Shown here: in pieces, positions 20,298-29,896 of the stretch
Layout of the letters: every line of letters starts with the position of its first letter
How positions within the stretch are numbered: position 1 is the first letter of the stretch
Source of the DNA: Robinsoniella peoriensis
GTDB lineage: Bacteria > Bacillota > Clostridia > Lachnospirales > Lachnospiraceae
Direction: 5' to 3'
DNA: 64,000 bases
NCBI RefSeq assembly: GCF_000797495.1
Contig: NZ_JTGN01000002.1
Coordinates: forward strand, 310,001 to 374,000
The notes under the pieces: model-generated
Seen by the model: the letters and a program-made list of their open reading frames with translations, nothing else
Told to the model about the DNA's origin: nothing
The model's database searches: none
Position numbers and translations under genes: made by a program

Positions 20298-21485
20298 ATG
20301 ACAAATAGGGAGCGTGAAAATTTAACTTTGAATTTTGGAAAGCCGGACCGAGGTGCTGTGGAGGAAACTTTTTATCCCTGGGTATTAACGAAGAACCGCT
20401 TTGTGGAAGAGGGATTTCCATCAGATATCGCACAAAATGCAAAAGATATTACCAATGATATTGTAGGAAATAAAGCAAATCAGACTGAAATGTATCTGGC
20501 GGCAGCATGGGGGCAGGGAGTCATGGAATATGAGCAGTATCTGGGATTTGATTCAGTAAGGCGGATTCATTTTGTGCTTCCTTTTCGCAGATTTGAAGAA
20601 AAGATACTGGAAGATACCGAAACCTATCTCATTAAGCAGGATATATACGGCAGGCAGATGATGCAGAAAAAGGGTTCGGAGATTGAAACAGAATATAAAT
20701 CAGTTATTCAGAATGAAGCAGATTGGGAGAAGCTTAAATCTTATGCAGACAGAGAACTGGAGGCTTATTATAGTGATGAGGCTATAGAGGCTGCATACGG
20801 TTCCCTGAAGGAGGGTCATGACAGAGGAGACTACTCAATCCGGTTGAATCTGGAAGGTTTTTTCTGGGTTCCCAGGGAATTAATGGGGATAGAGGCACAT
20901 TTATATGCATTCTACGATGAGCCGGATCTGATACATGATATCAATGAGTATATATTGCAGGTGTACACTACAAAAGTAATAAAAATCGTAGATCTGCTGC
21001 AGCCGGATGTTGTTTATCTGATGGAAGATCTGAGTGGAAAAAACGGACCGATGATATCAGGGGAAAACTTTGATGAATTTGTAGGCGATTATTACAAAAG
21101 ACTGATTCCATTGCTGAAAGAGCATGGGGTAAATAATGTTTTTGTGGATACGGATGGAGACTTTACCATTATGATCCCGCATTTTTTAGAAGCAGGGGTG
21201 GATGGTTTTCTTCCCATGGATGTGAATGCCGGAATGGATATAGTTAAAGTGAGAGAGCAGTTTCCCAGGCTGAAATTTATCGGCGGATTCAATAAGCTTA
21301 TGATTGCCGAAGGAAAAGAAGCAATAGACCGGGAATTTGACAGAATCCTTCCGGTGATACGGGGTGGGGGTTATATAGTGGGCTCTGATCATCAGGTGGC
21401 ACCATCTACATCTCTTAAAGATTATCAATATTATATACAGAAATTAAAGGAGGTAATGAAGCAGGCTGGAAGGGATGTAAGATAA
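20298..21485 (+). CDS. Uroporphyrinogen-decarboxylase-fold protein of unknown substrate
   Basis: 395 aa; AAGGAGG stands 5 bases before the ATG at 20298. The C-terminal half has the pattern of the UROD/MtaA/CmuA superfamily TIM barrel (LKFIGGFNK, GGGYIVGSDHQVAPS, YQYYIQKLKE). It is not a haem enzyme: the N-terminal Arg-rich UROD motif is absent. It also has no cysteine anywhere, and where the methyltransferases have a zinc-binding HxCG segment it reads VDTDGD, so it cannot bind zinc in the MtaA way. Such proteins recur beside sugar importers in Lachnospiraceae with no assigned reaction. The shared promoter element links it to the importer at 11404. Confidence 0.82.
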   Translation: MTNRERENLTLNFGKPDRGAVEETFYPWVLTKNRFVEEGFPSDIAQNAKDITNDIVGNKANQTEMYLAAAWGQGVMEYEQYLGFDSVRRIHFVLPFRRFEEKILEDTETYLIKQDIYGRQMMQKKGSEIETEYKSVIQNEADWEKLKSYADRELEAYYSDEAIEAAYGSLKEGHDRGDYSIRLNLEGFFWVPRELMGIEAHLYAFYDEPDLIHDINEYILQVYTTKVIKIVDLLQPDVVYLMEDLSGKNGPMISGENFDEFVGDYYKRLIPLLKEHGVNNVFVDTDGDFTIMIPHFLEAGVDGFLPMDVNAGMDIVKVREQFPRLKFIGGFNKLMIAEGKEAIDREFDRILPVIRGGGYIVGSDHQVAPSTSLKDYQYYIQKLKEVMKQAGRDVR

Positions 21486-21526
21486 GAAGCAGTTCTGTCT
21501 CAGTTTGAAAATACGGAGATTAAATA

Positions 21527-21572
21527 GAAAAAGCCAACGCAGTTTATAATCATATACTGCATTGGCTTTTAT
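21527..21572. terminator. Bidirectional terminator between convergent genes
   Basis: Stem AAAAGCCAACGCAGT (21529-21543) / ACTGCATTGGCTTTT (21556-21570), one C-A/G-U position. A tracts on one side and T tracts on the other allow it to serve the UROD-like gene and the convergent VanZ-like gene. Confidence 0.9.
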
Positions 21573-22948
21573 TATTTCCGGTTAAAAAGAGACTGGATTT
21601 TAGATACGATATCCACGTCATCATCATCGTCCGGCCGCTGTGAATGTTTTTTCGCTGCGCTGTAATCATCTTCCGGATCGCTGTCATCAGAAGTTTCATA
21701 TTGCTGGTGCCGGTCATAATACTGTGTCTGGTCTTCAAAATAATCAGCGGAATGGTAATTTGCATAGTCCTGGTCGGAACTGCAGTTGTTAAAATCCTGT
21801 TGCTGACCTCCAAAATTTTGTTGAGGACCGCTGCCGAAAGGCTGGCTGTTAAAATCCTGTTGAGGACCGCCGCCGAAAGGCTGCCCGTTAAAATTCTGCT
21901 GAGGACCGCCGCTGTAAGGCTGCCCGCTAAAATTCTGCTGAGGACCGCCGCTGTAAGGCTGCCCGTTAAAATTCTGCTGAGGACCGCCACTGTAAGGCTG
22001 TCCGTTAAAATTCTGCTGAGGACCATCGCTGTAAGGCTGTCCGTTAAAATTCTGCTGAGGACCATCGCTGTAAGGCTGTCTGTTAAAATTCTGCTGAGGA
22101 CCATCGCTGTAAGGCTGCCCGTTAAAATTCTGCTGAGGACCGCCGCCATTAGGCTGCCCGTTAAAATTCTGGGGGTTATTTCTATAATAGGGTTGCTGAT
22201 GATTATAATTTTGATAACCCGGATCCTGACTGTAAGGTGTATGGCCATCGTAACCGGTATATTGCTGGTCATAGGAATAACTGTTGTCTTTGCTGTTTTT
22301 CTGCGCTTTTCTAAATGTTCTTGATTTAGATGCAGATTTTGGGATATCATTATAATAAGCATGTTCTTCCTTATAATGGTATTCCGGTGCGTTGGCTGTG
22401 TAATTTTTGAACTTATGGTTTTTGTGTTTTACTTTTGTGATTCTTTTTACCTTTGTTTTTTTCTTTCTCGGCTTAAAGATCGTCATTCGACCGGTCCATC
22501 CCACCATCCGGACGAGTACAATACCGAAAAAGACTCCAACACTGTCAATCCCGACATCCCGAAGGGAAGGAGAGCGGCCTCCCACGAAAGATTGGTGGTA
22601 TTCATCTCCCAGGGCAAAACCGACGCATAGGATGCCGGCTACAAGCATAAGCCAGATACCGTGCAGCCCGTACACATATAATGGAAAGGATACTGCCACA
22701 GCGAGAGCAAAATATTCGGTCATATGTGCTAATTTACGTGTGATAAAATTGATTTTATTGGCCCATTCTTCTATTTGCCACTGTTCCAGATTGGCGTCGA
22801 AGATATAATCTCCTGCTTCTACAATTTTACAGCTGACTTTAAAACTCAGCTGTCCGGAAACATCTCCGCTTTGGCTGGAAAAATTAAAAATAAGGCACAT
22901 TAAAAGTATAGCTGGTATAAATGATAATGGTTTTAATAATTTCCTCAT
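21572..22948 (-). CDS. VanZ-like membrane protein with a 13-residue repeat tail
   Basis: 458 aa; start chosen at 22948 behind CGGAGG. Residues about 1-150 are a VanZ domain with four membrane segments and the motifs NFSSQSG, KLAHMTEYF and DEYHQSFVGGRSPSLRD. VanZ proteins are linked to low-level glycopeptide/lipopeptide resistance, though the mechanism is unclear. A basic stretch (KPRKKKTKVKR) follows the last helix, then about 300 residues rich in Gln, Asn, Gly, Pro and Tyr. These include nearly ten tandem copies of a unit like PQQNFNGQPYSGG. The tail looks disordered and is probably cytoplasmic by the positive-inside rule. Not linked to its neighbours. Confidence 0.85.
   Translation of the reverse strand: MRKLLKPLSFIPAILLMCLIFNFSSQSGDVSGQLSFKVSCKIVEAGDYIFDANLEQWQIEEWANKINFITRKLAHMTEYFALAVAVSFPLYVYGLHGIWLMLVAGILCVGFALGDEYHQSFVGGRSPSLRDVGIDSVGVFFGIVLVRMVGWTGRMTIFKPRKKKTKVKRITKVKHKNHKFKNYTANAPEYHYKEEHAYYNDIPKSASKSRTFRKAQKNSKDNSYSYDQQYTGYDGHTPYSQDPGYQNYNHQQPYYRNNPQNFNGQPNGGGPQQNFNGQPYSDGPQQNFNRQPYSDGPQQNFNGQPYSDGPQQNFNGQPYSGGPQQNFNGQPYSGGPQQNFSGQPYSGGPQQNFNGQPFGGGPQQDFNSQPFGSGPQQNFGGQQQDFNNCSSDQDYANYHSADYFEDQTQYYDRHQQYETSDDSDPEDDYSAAKKHSQRPDDDDDVDIVSKIQSLFNRK
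21791..22174 (-). repeat. 39-bp minisatellite coding the VanZ-like tail
   Basis: About 9.8 tandem 39-bp units inside the gene, each coding 13 residues (PQQNF[N/S]GQPY[S][D/G]G). Units differ by a few substitutions and no unit breaks the frame. Copy number is likely to vary between strains. The opposite strand is also open here only because of the repeat. Confidence 0.95.
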
Positions 22949-23063
22949 AATATATCGCCTCCGATTTGCGCCTATCATAGCATTCCTGACGTTTGTTGTC
23001 TACCGGCTTAAGAAAATTATAAGGTATTTTGGGCAAAAAACTTTGAAAAATACTGGAAAGTGC

Positions 23064-23092
23064 TTGACATTAGAAATGCATGTGGATATAAT
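23064..23092 (+). promoter_or_regulatory. Consensus promoter of the str operon
   Basis: TTGACA (23064-23069), 17-bp spacer, TATAAT (23087-23092): both hexamers perfect. The leader to rpsL is about 115 bases. Confidence 0.9.
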
Positions 23093-23214
23093 AAATCAGT
23101 GTGCGTGAATTTTAATCTAATTTCATGCATCATAAAATAAAATTAAAACAGCAACCACATGTACAGAAAGAAAAAAATTATGTTTTTGTACAAATAAAAC
23201 AGGAGGTGAAAGGA

Positions 23215-23637
23215 ATGCCAACATTTAACCAGTTAGTAAGAAAAGGTCGTCAGACATCTGAGAAAAAATCAACTGCACCAGCTCTGCAAAAAGGATTTAA
23301 CTCCTTAAAGAAAAAGAGTACGGACGTATCCGCACCACAAAAAAGAGGTGTATGTACAGCAGTTAAGACAGCTACACCTAAGAAACCTAACTCAGCTCTT
23401 AGAAAGATCGCCAGAGTTCGTTTATCTAACGGAATCGAAGTAACAAGCTACATCCCAGGTGAAGGACATAACCTTCAGGAGCATAGCGTTGTTCTGATCC
23501 GTGGCGGTAGAGTAAAAGACTTACCAGGTACAAGATATCACATCGTTCGTGGTACACTTGATACAGCAGGCGTTGCAAAGAGAAGACAGGCTCGTTCTAA
23601 ATACGGAGCTAAGAGACCGAAAGACGCTAAAAAATAA
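23215..23637 (+). CDS. rpsL: Ribosomal protein S12
   Basis: 140 aa from [21 protein letters not shown] precedes this ATG, so the open frame upstream is not used. Decoding-centre protein of the 30S subunit. The streptomycin-determining lysines are wild type ([11 protein letters not shown] and GGRVKDLPG). First gene of rpsL-rpsG-fusA-tuf. Confidence 0.98.
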   Translation: MPTFNQLVRKGRQTSEKKSTAPALQKGFNSLKKKSTDVSAPQKRGVCTAVKTATPKKPNSALRKIARVRLSNGIEVTSYIPGEGHNLQEHSVVLIRGGRVKDLPGTRYHIVRGTLDTAGVAKRRQARSKYGAKRPKDAKK

Positions 23638-24311
<674 letters not shown>

Positions 24312-24337
24312 TTATATAAAAAATATAAATGAGCGGT

Positions 24338-24357
24338 GCCGGCCTGTATTGGCCGGC
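24338..24357 (+). other. Hairpin between rpsG and fusA
   Basis: GCCGGCC-TGTATT-GGCCGGC, seven GC pairs, without a T tract. It sits 45 bases before fusA; perhaps an mRNA processing or stability element. Confidence 0.6.
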
Positions 24358-24402
24358 TTGTGACAAAGCGGAAAGCTTTAAATTATTTAGGAGGAAATAA
24401 CC

Positions 24403-26520
24403 TTGGCTGGAAGAGAATATCCATTAGAGAGAACCAGAAATATTGGTATTATGGCTCATATCGATGCTGGTAAAACAACATTGACAGAGCGTATCCTGTA
24501 TTACACTGGTGTAAACTATAAAATCGGTGATACTCACGAAGGTACTGCAACCATGGACTGGATGGAGCAGGAACAGGAAAGAGGTATTACAATTACTTCA
24601 GCCGCTACAACATGTCACTGGACATTGCAGGAAAACTGCGAAACAAAACCAGGTGCTTTAGAGCATCGTATCAATATCATTGATACTCCAGGACACGTTG
24701 ACTTTACAGTAGAGGTTGAACGTTCCCTACGTGTACTCGACGGTGCTGTCGGTGTATTCTGTGCTAAGGGCGGTGTTGAACCTCAATCTGAAAATGTATG
24801 GCGTCAGGCTGACACTTATAATGTACCTCGTATGGCATTCATCAATAAGATGGATATCATGGGTGCAGATTTCTACGGTGCAGTAGAACAAATTAAAAAC
24901 AGATTAGGTAAAAATGCAATCTGTCTTCAGCTTCCAATCGGAAAAGAAGATGATTTCAAGGGAATCATTGACTTATTCGAAATGCAGGCTTATATCTACA
25001 ATGATGAAAAAGGTGAAGACATTTCCATCACTGAGATTCCGGAAGACATGAAAGATGATGCTGAATTATATCGTACAGAATTAGTAGAAAAAATCTGCGA
25101 GTTAGATGACGATTTAATGATGGAATACCTGGAAGGTGAAGAACCATCCGTAGAAGCATTAAAGGCTGCTCTGAGAAAGGGTACCTGCGAATGTACTGCT
25201 ATTCCTGTTTGCTGTGGTACAGCTTACAGAAATAAAGGTGTTCAGAAGCTGTTAAATGCAATTCTTGAATTTATGCCGGCTCCTACTGATATCGCTTCTA
25301 TTGAAGGAACAGATATGGAAGGAAATCCGATCGTAAGACATTCATCTGATGATGAACCGTTTGCAGCATTAGCATTCAAGATCATGGCTGACCCATTTGT
25401 TGGTAAGCTGGCATTCTTCAGAGTTTACTCTGGATCTATGAACTCAGGTTCTTATGTATTAAATGCAACAAAAGGCAAAAAGGAACGTGTTGGACGTATC
25501 CTTCAGATGCACGCTAATAAGAGAGCAGAACTTGATAAAGTTTATGCAGGAGATATCGCAGCAGCTGTAGGCTTTAAGTTTACAACAACTGGTGATACAA
25601 TCTGTGACGAACAGCATCCGGTTATTCTGGAATCCATGGAATTCCCAGAACCAGTTATCGAATTAGCAATCGAGCCTAAAACAAAAGCTGGTCAGGGCAA
25701 GATGGGTGAAGCTTTAGCAAAACTTGCAGAAGAAGATCCTACTTTCCGTGCACATACAGATCATGAAACAGGACAGACAATTATCGCAGGTATGGGTGAA
25801 CTTCATCTTGAAATTATCGTAGACAGACTTCTTCGTGAATTCAAGGTTGAGGCAAATGTAGGTGCACCTCAGGTTGCTTACAAAGAAACCTTTACAAAAC
25901 CTGTTGATGTTGACAGCAAATATGCAAAACAGTCCGGTGGACGTGGTCAGTACGGTCATTGTAAAGTTAGATTTACACCAATGGATCCAAATGGCGAAGA
26001 AACATTCAAATATGAATCCAGTGTTGTTGGTGGTGCTATTCCGAAGGAATATATCCCAGCAGTTGGTCAGGGTATCGAAGAAGCATCAAAAGCAGGTATT
26101 CTTGGCGGCTTCCCAGTACTTGGTGTTAATGCAAACGTATATGATGGTTCTTACCATGAAGTCGATTCAAGTGAAATGGCATTCCATATCGCCGGATCTA
26201 TGGCATTCAAGGATGCTATGAGAAAAGGTGATGCGGTATTATTAGAGCCAATCATGAAAGTGGAAGTTACTATGCCTGAAGATTATATGGGTGATGTTAT
26301 CGGTGATATCAACTCCCGTCGTGGTCGTATCGAAGGTATGGAAGATATCGGTGGTGGTAAGCTTGTAAGAGGTTATGTTCCGCTGGCTGAAATGTTTGGT
26401 TACTCTACAGACTTACGTTCCAAAACACAGGGACGTGGTAACTACTCTATGTTCTTTGAAAAATATGAGCAGGTTCCGAAGTCTGTACAGGAAAAAGTAT
26501 TAAGTGCTAAGTCCAAGTAA
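24403..26520 (+). CDS. fusA: Elongation factor G
   Basis: 705 aa with a TTG start 9 bases after AGGAGG ([21 protein letters not shown]). GTPase that translocates the ribosome. G1 [10 protein letters not shown]2/switch [11 protein letters not shown]3 [10 protein letters not shown]4 NKMD are intact, followed by domains II-V ([17 protein letters not shown]). Full length. Confidence 0.98.
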   Translation: MAGREYPLERTRNIGIMAHIDAGKTTLTERILYYTGVNYKIGDTHEGTATMDWMEQEQERGITITSAATTCHWTLQENCETKPGALEHRINIIDTPGHVDFTVEVERSLRVLDGAVGVFCAKGGVEPQSENVWRQADTYNVPRMAFINKMDIMGADFYGAVEQIKNRLGKNAICLQLPIGKEDDFKGIIDLFEMQAYIYNDEKGEDISITEIPEDMKDDAELYRTELVEKICELDDDLMMEYLEGEEPSVEALKAALRKGTCECTAIPVCCGTAYRNKGVQKLLNAILEFMPAPTDIASIEGTDMEGNPIVRHSSDDEPFAALAFKIMADPFVGKLAFFRVYSGSMNSGSYVLNATKGKKERVGRILQMHANKRAELDKVYAGDIAAAVGFKFTTTGDTICDEQHPVILESMEFPEPVIELAIEPKTKAGQGKMGEALAKLAEEDPTFRAHTDHETGQTIIAGMGELHLEIIVDRLLREFKVEANVGAPQVAYKETFTKPVDVDSKYAKQSGGRGQYGHCKVRFTPMDPNGEETFKYESSVVGGAIPKEYIPAVGQGIEEASKAGILGGFPVLGVNANVYDGSYHEVDSSEMAFHIAGSMAFKDAMRKGDAVLLEPIMKVEVTMPEDYMGDVIGDINSRRGRIEGMEDIGGGKLVRGYVPLAEMFGYSTDLRSKTQGRGNYSMFFEKYEQVPKSVQEKVLSAKSK

Positions 26521-26545
26521 GTAATTATATCGTTATTTTAAAAAA

Positions 26546-26594
26546 TTAGGCTTGAAAATATCTTTGATTTGAAATATAATCAAAGATAGCCTAA
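26546..26594 (+). promoter_or_regulatory. tuf promoter overlapping a long hairpin
   Basis: TTGAAA (26552-26557), 17-bp spacer, TATAAT (26575-26580) give tuf its own promoter. The same bases form a nested inverted repeat: TTAGGCT...AGCCTAA outside and ATCTTTGATT...AATCAAAGAT inside, 17 pairs with a 7-base bulge. No T tract follows. Transcripts from fusA would carry the hairpin, whereas transcripts started here would not. Confidence 0.7.
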
Positions 26595-26655
26595 TGAAAT
26601 AAAAAACCAAAAAGAAAGCCTGATACAGGCGCATATTATAAGGAGGACATTCAAA

Positions 26656-27849
26656 ATGGCTAAAGCTAAATTTGAAAGAAACAAACCACATGCTAATATT
26701 GGTACCATTGGACACGTTGACCATGGTAAAACAACTTTAACAGCTGCAATTACAAAAACTCTGAGCGAAAGAGTTGCAGGTAACGCAGCAGTTGATTTCG
26801 AGAATATTGATAAAGCTCCAGAAGAAAGAGAACGTGGTATCACAATCTCTACAGCTCACGTTGAGTACGAAACAGATAAGAGACATTACGCACACGTTGA
26901 CTGCCCAGGACATGCTGACTATGTAAAGAACATGATCACAGGTGCTGCTCAGATGGATGGTGCTATCCTTGTTGTTGCAGCTACTGATGGTGTTATGGCT
27001 CAGACAAAAGAGCATATCTTACTTTCCCGTCAGGTAGGTGTTCCTTACATCGTAGTATTCATGAATAAATGTGATATGGTTGATGATGAAGAATTACTTG
27101 AATTAGTTGATATGGAAATCCGTGAATTATTAAGCGAATATGAATTCCCAGGCGATGATACACCAATCATCCAGGGTTCTGCTTTAAAAGCTCTTGAAGA
27201 TCCAAGCAGCGCTTGGGGAGACAAGATCATGGAACTTATGGACGCAGTTGACAGCTGGATCCCAGATCCTCAGCGTGCTACAGATCAGCCATTCTTAATG
27301 CCAGTCGAAGACGTATTCTCTATCACAGGCCGTGGTACAGTTGCTACAGGTAGAGTAGAACGTGGTATTCTTCATGTATCTGAAGAAGTTGAAATCGTTG
27401 GTATCAAAGAAGAAACAAGAAAAGTTGTTGTTACAGGAATCGAAATGTTCCGTAAACTTCTTGACGAAGCTCAGGCTGGTGATAACATCGGTGCGTTACT
27501 TCGTGGTGTTCAGAGAACAGAAATCGAAAGAGGACAGGTTCTTTCCAAACCAGGTACAGTTACATGCCATACAAAATTTACAGCACAGGTTTACGTATTG
27601 ACAAAAGATGAAGGTGGACGTCATACTCCTTTCTTCAACAACTACAGACCTCAGTTCTACTTCCGTACAACTGACGTTACAGGTGTTATCAACCTTCCAG
27701 AAGGCACAGAAATGTGCATGCCTGGCGATAACGTAGAAATGTCAATCGAATTGATCCACCCAATCGCTATGGAGCAGGGTCTTACTTTCGCTATTCGTGA
27801 AGGTGGACGTACAGTTGGATCAGGCCGTGTTGCTACAATCGTTAAATAA
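26656..27849 (+). CDS. tuf: Elongation factor Tu
   Basis: 397 aa behind AAGGAGG. GTPase delivering aminoacyl-t[39 protein letters not shown]. Full length and highly conserved; preceded by its own promoter and closed by a terminator. Confidence 0.98.
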   Translation: MAKAKFERNKPHANIGTIGHVDHGKTTLTAAITKTLSERVAGNAAVDFENIDKAPEERERGITISTAHVEYETDKRHYAHVDCPGHADYVKNMITGAAQMDGAILVVAATDGVMAQTKEHILLSRQVGVPYIVVFMNKCDMVDDEELLELVDMEIRELLSEYEFPGDDTPIIQGSALKALEDPSSAWGDKIMELMDAVDSWIPDPQRATDQPFLMPVEDVFSITGRGTVATGRVERGILHVSEEVEIVGIKEETRKVVVTGIEMFRKLLDEAQAGDNIGALLRGVQRTEIERGQVLSKPGTVTCHTKFTAQVYVLTKDEGGRHTPFFNNYRPQFYFRTTDVTGVINLPEGTEMCMPGDNVEMSIELIHPIAMEQGLTFAIREGGRTVGSGRVATIVK

Positions 27850-27891
27850 TTAAAACAATTTAAATAGATACATTAGTCCAAGCGTAAGATG

Positions 27892-27932
27892 AGGACTGCC
27901 ACATTAATTACATTATTGTGGTAGTCCTTTTT
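27892..27932 (+). terminator. Terminator of the str operon
   Basis: Stem AGGACTGCCACA / TTGTGGTAGTCCT followed by TTTTT. Confidence 0.92.
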
Positions 27933-28018
27933 CTGTTGTACTGGCTATTGGTTATTATTATCTATAGATCCCGATATAGCTATTGTGACTTTTGACCCTA
28001 GGAAAAAAGCAAAAAGTG

Positions 28019-28027
28019 TGTTATAAT
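28019..28027 (+). promoter_or_regulatory. Extended -10 promoter of the CarD-like gene
   Basis: TGT-TATAAT at 28019-28027. The -35 position is weak; a TTGACC lies too far upstream (24 bp). Confidence 0.55.
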
Positions 28028-28116
28028 AGGATAGTAACTTGCTGCTGCGGTATTCAAAGCATTGGCTATTGGAGTAGTTCTTCCACGAGGGAAGTAAAGA
28101 AAGTAAGGTGCTTATA

Positions 28117-28614
28117 TTGTTCAAAATTAATGAAAGTGTAGTTTATGAGGGAAGAGGCGTATATAATATTGAAAAAATTGATATGTTGGATTTCCTTAAC
28201 ACAAATGAGATGTACTATATTTTAAAACCTGTTTGTAATGATGGTGGTACCATTTATATCAAAACAAACAATGACAAGGTATCCATGAGAAAAGTCATAA
28301 CAAAAGAAAAAGCCGAGAAGTACCTTGATGATTTACCAAAAATGACGGGTATTTATGACGAGAATGATAGAGTAAGAGACAAAGAATATCAGAGTGTACT
28401 GAAGTCATGTGAATGTGGAAAATGTTTTGGCATGTTAAAAGGGATTATGCATGCACAGAAAAACAGACAGGAAAGTGGAAAAAAGCTGAGTATAAGTGAT
28501 GACAAAAATCTTCAGAGGGTAGAGCATTTACTTTTTTCAGAACTTGCAGTAGTTTTTGACACAACAGTTGAGAGAATAGAAGCACAAATTGCAAAGCTAT
28601 TACAGGTTGCCTAG
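28117..28614 (+). CDS. CarD-family transcription factor
   Basis: 165 aa from the TTG at 28117 (MFKINESVVYEGRGVYNI), preceded by AAGGTG; the in-frame GTG at 28108 is possible but poorly spaced. Residues about 1-60 form the CarD/CdnL/TRCF Tudor-like domain that binds RNA polymerase beta and stabilises open promoter complexes. A mostly helical C-terminus (EKAEKYLDDLP ... LKSCECGKCFGMLKGI) would contact DNA. In Clostridia several small paralogues of this type occur. A Cys-x-x-Cys-like cluster (CECGKC) near residue 95 is unusual and might bind metal. Monocistronic, with its own terminator. Confidence 0.8.
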   Translation: MFKINESVVYEGRGVYNIEKIDMLDFLNTNEMYYILKPVCNDGGTIYIKTNNDKVSMRKVITKEKAEKYLDDLPKMTGIYDENDRVRDKEYQSVLKSCECGKCFGMLKGIMHAQKNRQESGKKLSISDDKNLQRVEHLLFSELAVVFDTTVERIEAQIAKLLQVA

Positions 28615-28635
28615 TTAATAGCTGTGAAATAGAAT

Positions 28636-28663
28636 GAGATCCGCTGCAGGGTCTCTTTTTTTT
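28636..28663 (+). terminator. Terminator of the CarD-like gene
   Basis: GAGATCC...GGGTCTC stem followed by eight Ts. Confidence 0.85.
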
Positions 28664-28720
28664 GTCAGAAAACAGCATAAAAGCAGTGACTGAAGTCCAT
28701 GTGAGTTAAACTTCTTACCT

Positions 28721-28827
28721 TCTTACAATGTGATACAGCGTCATACAGCCTCAATTGTTAATTACAAATATGGCTTTTTGATTTACAAAGTGGCATCTCG
28801 TCTTACATGTGAGTCAGCCGTCATACA
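28721..28827 (+). repeat. Imperfect direct repeat in a 321-bp gene-free stretch
   Basis: Two related blocks of about 27 bp, starting TCTTACAATGTGATACAG at 28721 and TCTTACATGTGAGTCAG at 28801, both ending CGTCATACAG. TTACA and CATACAG words recur between them. The remaining part of 28615-28935 holds the terminator above and the promoter below. Confidence 0.55.
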
Positions 28828-28881
28828 GGTGAGTAATATAGTTCGCAAATGTAAAATATAGTATATAAATGCAATATATAG

Positions 28882-28911
28882 TTGACATCTATTCATTAAT
28901 GGTAGTATACT
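28882..28911 (+). promoter_or_regulatory. Promoter of the XRE/membrane-protein pair
   Basis: TTGACA (28882-28887), 18-bp spacer, TATACT (28906-28911). AT-rich TATATA words lie just upstream. Confidence 0.75.
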
Positions 28912-28935
28912 AGACTAAGAAAAAGGTGGTGGGAT

Positions 28936-29139
28936 ATGAAAAACTTGAAATTAAAAATTGCGAGGATGGAAAAAAATCTTTCGCAAGTACAGTTAGCAGA
29001 GATGACAGGTGTTACCCGGCAGACGATTGGTATGATCGAAGCCGGTGATTTCAACCCATCACTCAAACTTTGCATTTCTATATGCAAAGCTTTAGGTAAG
29101 ACACTAAACGATTTATTCTGGGAGGAGGAATGGCTATGA
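28936..29139 (+). CDS. Small XRE-family (Cro/CI) regulator
   Basis: 67 aa, essentially one helix-turn-helix: KLKIARMEKNLSQVQLAE, MTGVTRQTIGMIE, NPSLKLCISICKALGKTLNDLF. This is the YozG-like class commonly paired with a small membrane protein. The next gene overlaps by four bases (ATGA), so the two are translated together; the pair is probably autoregulated at the promoter above. Confidence 0.92.
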   Translation: MKNLKLKIARMEKNLSQVQLAEMTGVTRQTIGMIEAGDFNPSLKLCISICKALGKTLNDLFWEEEWL

Positions 29140-29594
29140 GAGAAAATAACCTGGATGAAAGAGAGAAACAGAAATTAGCGGAAATAGGAAAACGTAGTTT
29201 CTGGTTTATGGTAGTTATCTGCCTGGTAGTAATAATTGTGCAGGATTTTATTTTGGAATCTGATTCAGGAAGTACTCTGGGGGAAACGGTTATATTACTG
29301 GCAGGTATTATCGTGTATCAGGTTGGGTGCATCCGGGAAGGCATCTGGGATGGTTCCAATGCACTAAGAGGATGGAAGGGTAGTTTATTTTATGGGTTTG
29401 CCGGTTCAGGAATATTCAGCCTGGCTTTTTGGGCAATACTGATTTGCAGTAAGGGCGAAAAGAACTTCAGTATAGAGAAAAGAGTTGGAACCGCATTTAT
29501 TATCTTATTTTTACTCATATTTTGCTTTACCTGGGTTTTTGATCATTTTGTGAGAAAAAAACAGGAGAAAAATGAAAGCAAGTATCTGGATTAG
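29136..29594 (+). CDS. Four-helix membrane protein of unknown function
   Basis: 152 aa; the ATG at 29136 is 7 bases after GGAGGAGG, so the ATG at 29130 is too close. Hydrophobic segments at about 18-36, 48-65, 86-105 and 120-140; hydrophilic N-terminus starting with RENNLDEREKQK and basic C-terminus. The DERE start followed by membrane spans is typical of small proteins encoded with XRE regulators in Firmicutes. I do not recognise a function. Confidence 0.75.
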   Translation: MRENNLDEREKQKLAEIGKRSFWFMVVICLVVIIVQDFILESDSGSTLGETVILLAGIIVYQVGCIREGIWDGSNALRGWKGSLFYGFAGSGIFSLAFWAILICSKGEKNFSIEKRVGTAFIILFLLIFCFTWVFDHFVRKKQEKNESKYLD

Positions 29595-29744
29595 TACTCC
29601 GGGAAGGTTAGAAAATGCCAGTTCTGCGGTAAGCCCTCCAAACGCCTGCCATGGTTCGCCCCTACGCTTTCCGAGCACTACATCTATCTGCAAAGCGTCG
29701 CCTACTCAGCTAACACCATTTTTAAGATAAAATTGTTCGATCTA
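29595..29744 (+). other. Gene-free stretch, possibly a decayed remnant
   Basis: Between 29594 and 29896 I see no gene. Bases 29595-29700 are richer in GC than the flanks and one frame reads CQFCGKPSKRLPWF for some 70 codons without a start codon or ribosome site. This may be a fragment of something lost, but nothing confirms it. Confidence 0.3.
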
Positions 29745-29793
29745 GAGCGTAAAAAGCGTAATCTTTGTAGCAGAAGATTATGCTTTTTTTACG
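29745..29793 (+). terminator. Terminator of the XRE/membrane-protein pair
   Basis: Long stem CGTAAAAAGCGTAATCTT / AAGATTATGC, with TTTTTTT and ACG continuing the pairing. Confidence 0.75.
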
Positions 29794-29896
29794 TAAGCAA
29801 AAAATCTTATATATTTTTGCAATCATTCTCTGGATTGTATTGAAATTAGAATGGGGGTGGAATATGATGTACTTATCGAATGGAAGAGGTGATGGA

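Noticed and set aside
20298..21485. Haem-pathway uroporphyrinogen decarboxylase (hemE)
   Set aside because: No Arg-rich UROD signature at the N-terminus, no other haem genes nearby, and position with a sugar-type importer.
21644..22324. Plus-strand open frame of 226 codons with KILLRTAA-like repeats
   Set aside because: It is the complement of the 39-bp repeats in the VanZ-like gene, has no ribosome binding site, and its product matches nothing. The minus-strand gene has a start site, membrane motifs and a terminator.
23100..23214. Riboswitch or ribosomal-protein leader before rpsL
   Set aside because: Only a weak TGTACA-based stem is visible and no known leader motif can be recognised by eye.
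29595..29744. Coding remnant of a transposase
   Set aside because: The reading frame has no start, no recognisable motif and no terminal repeats; kept only as an uncertain gene-free stretch.
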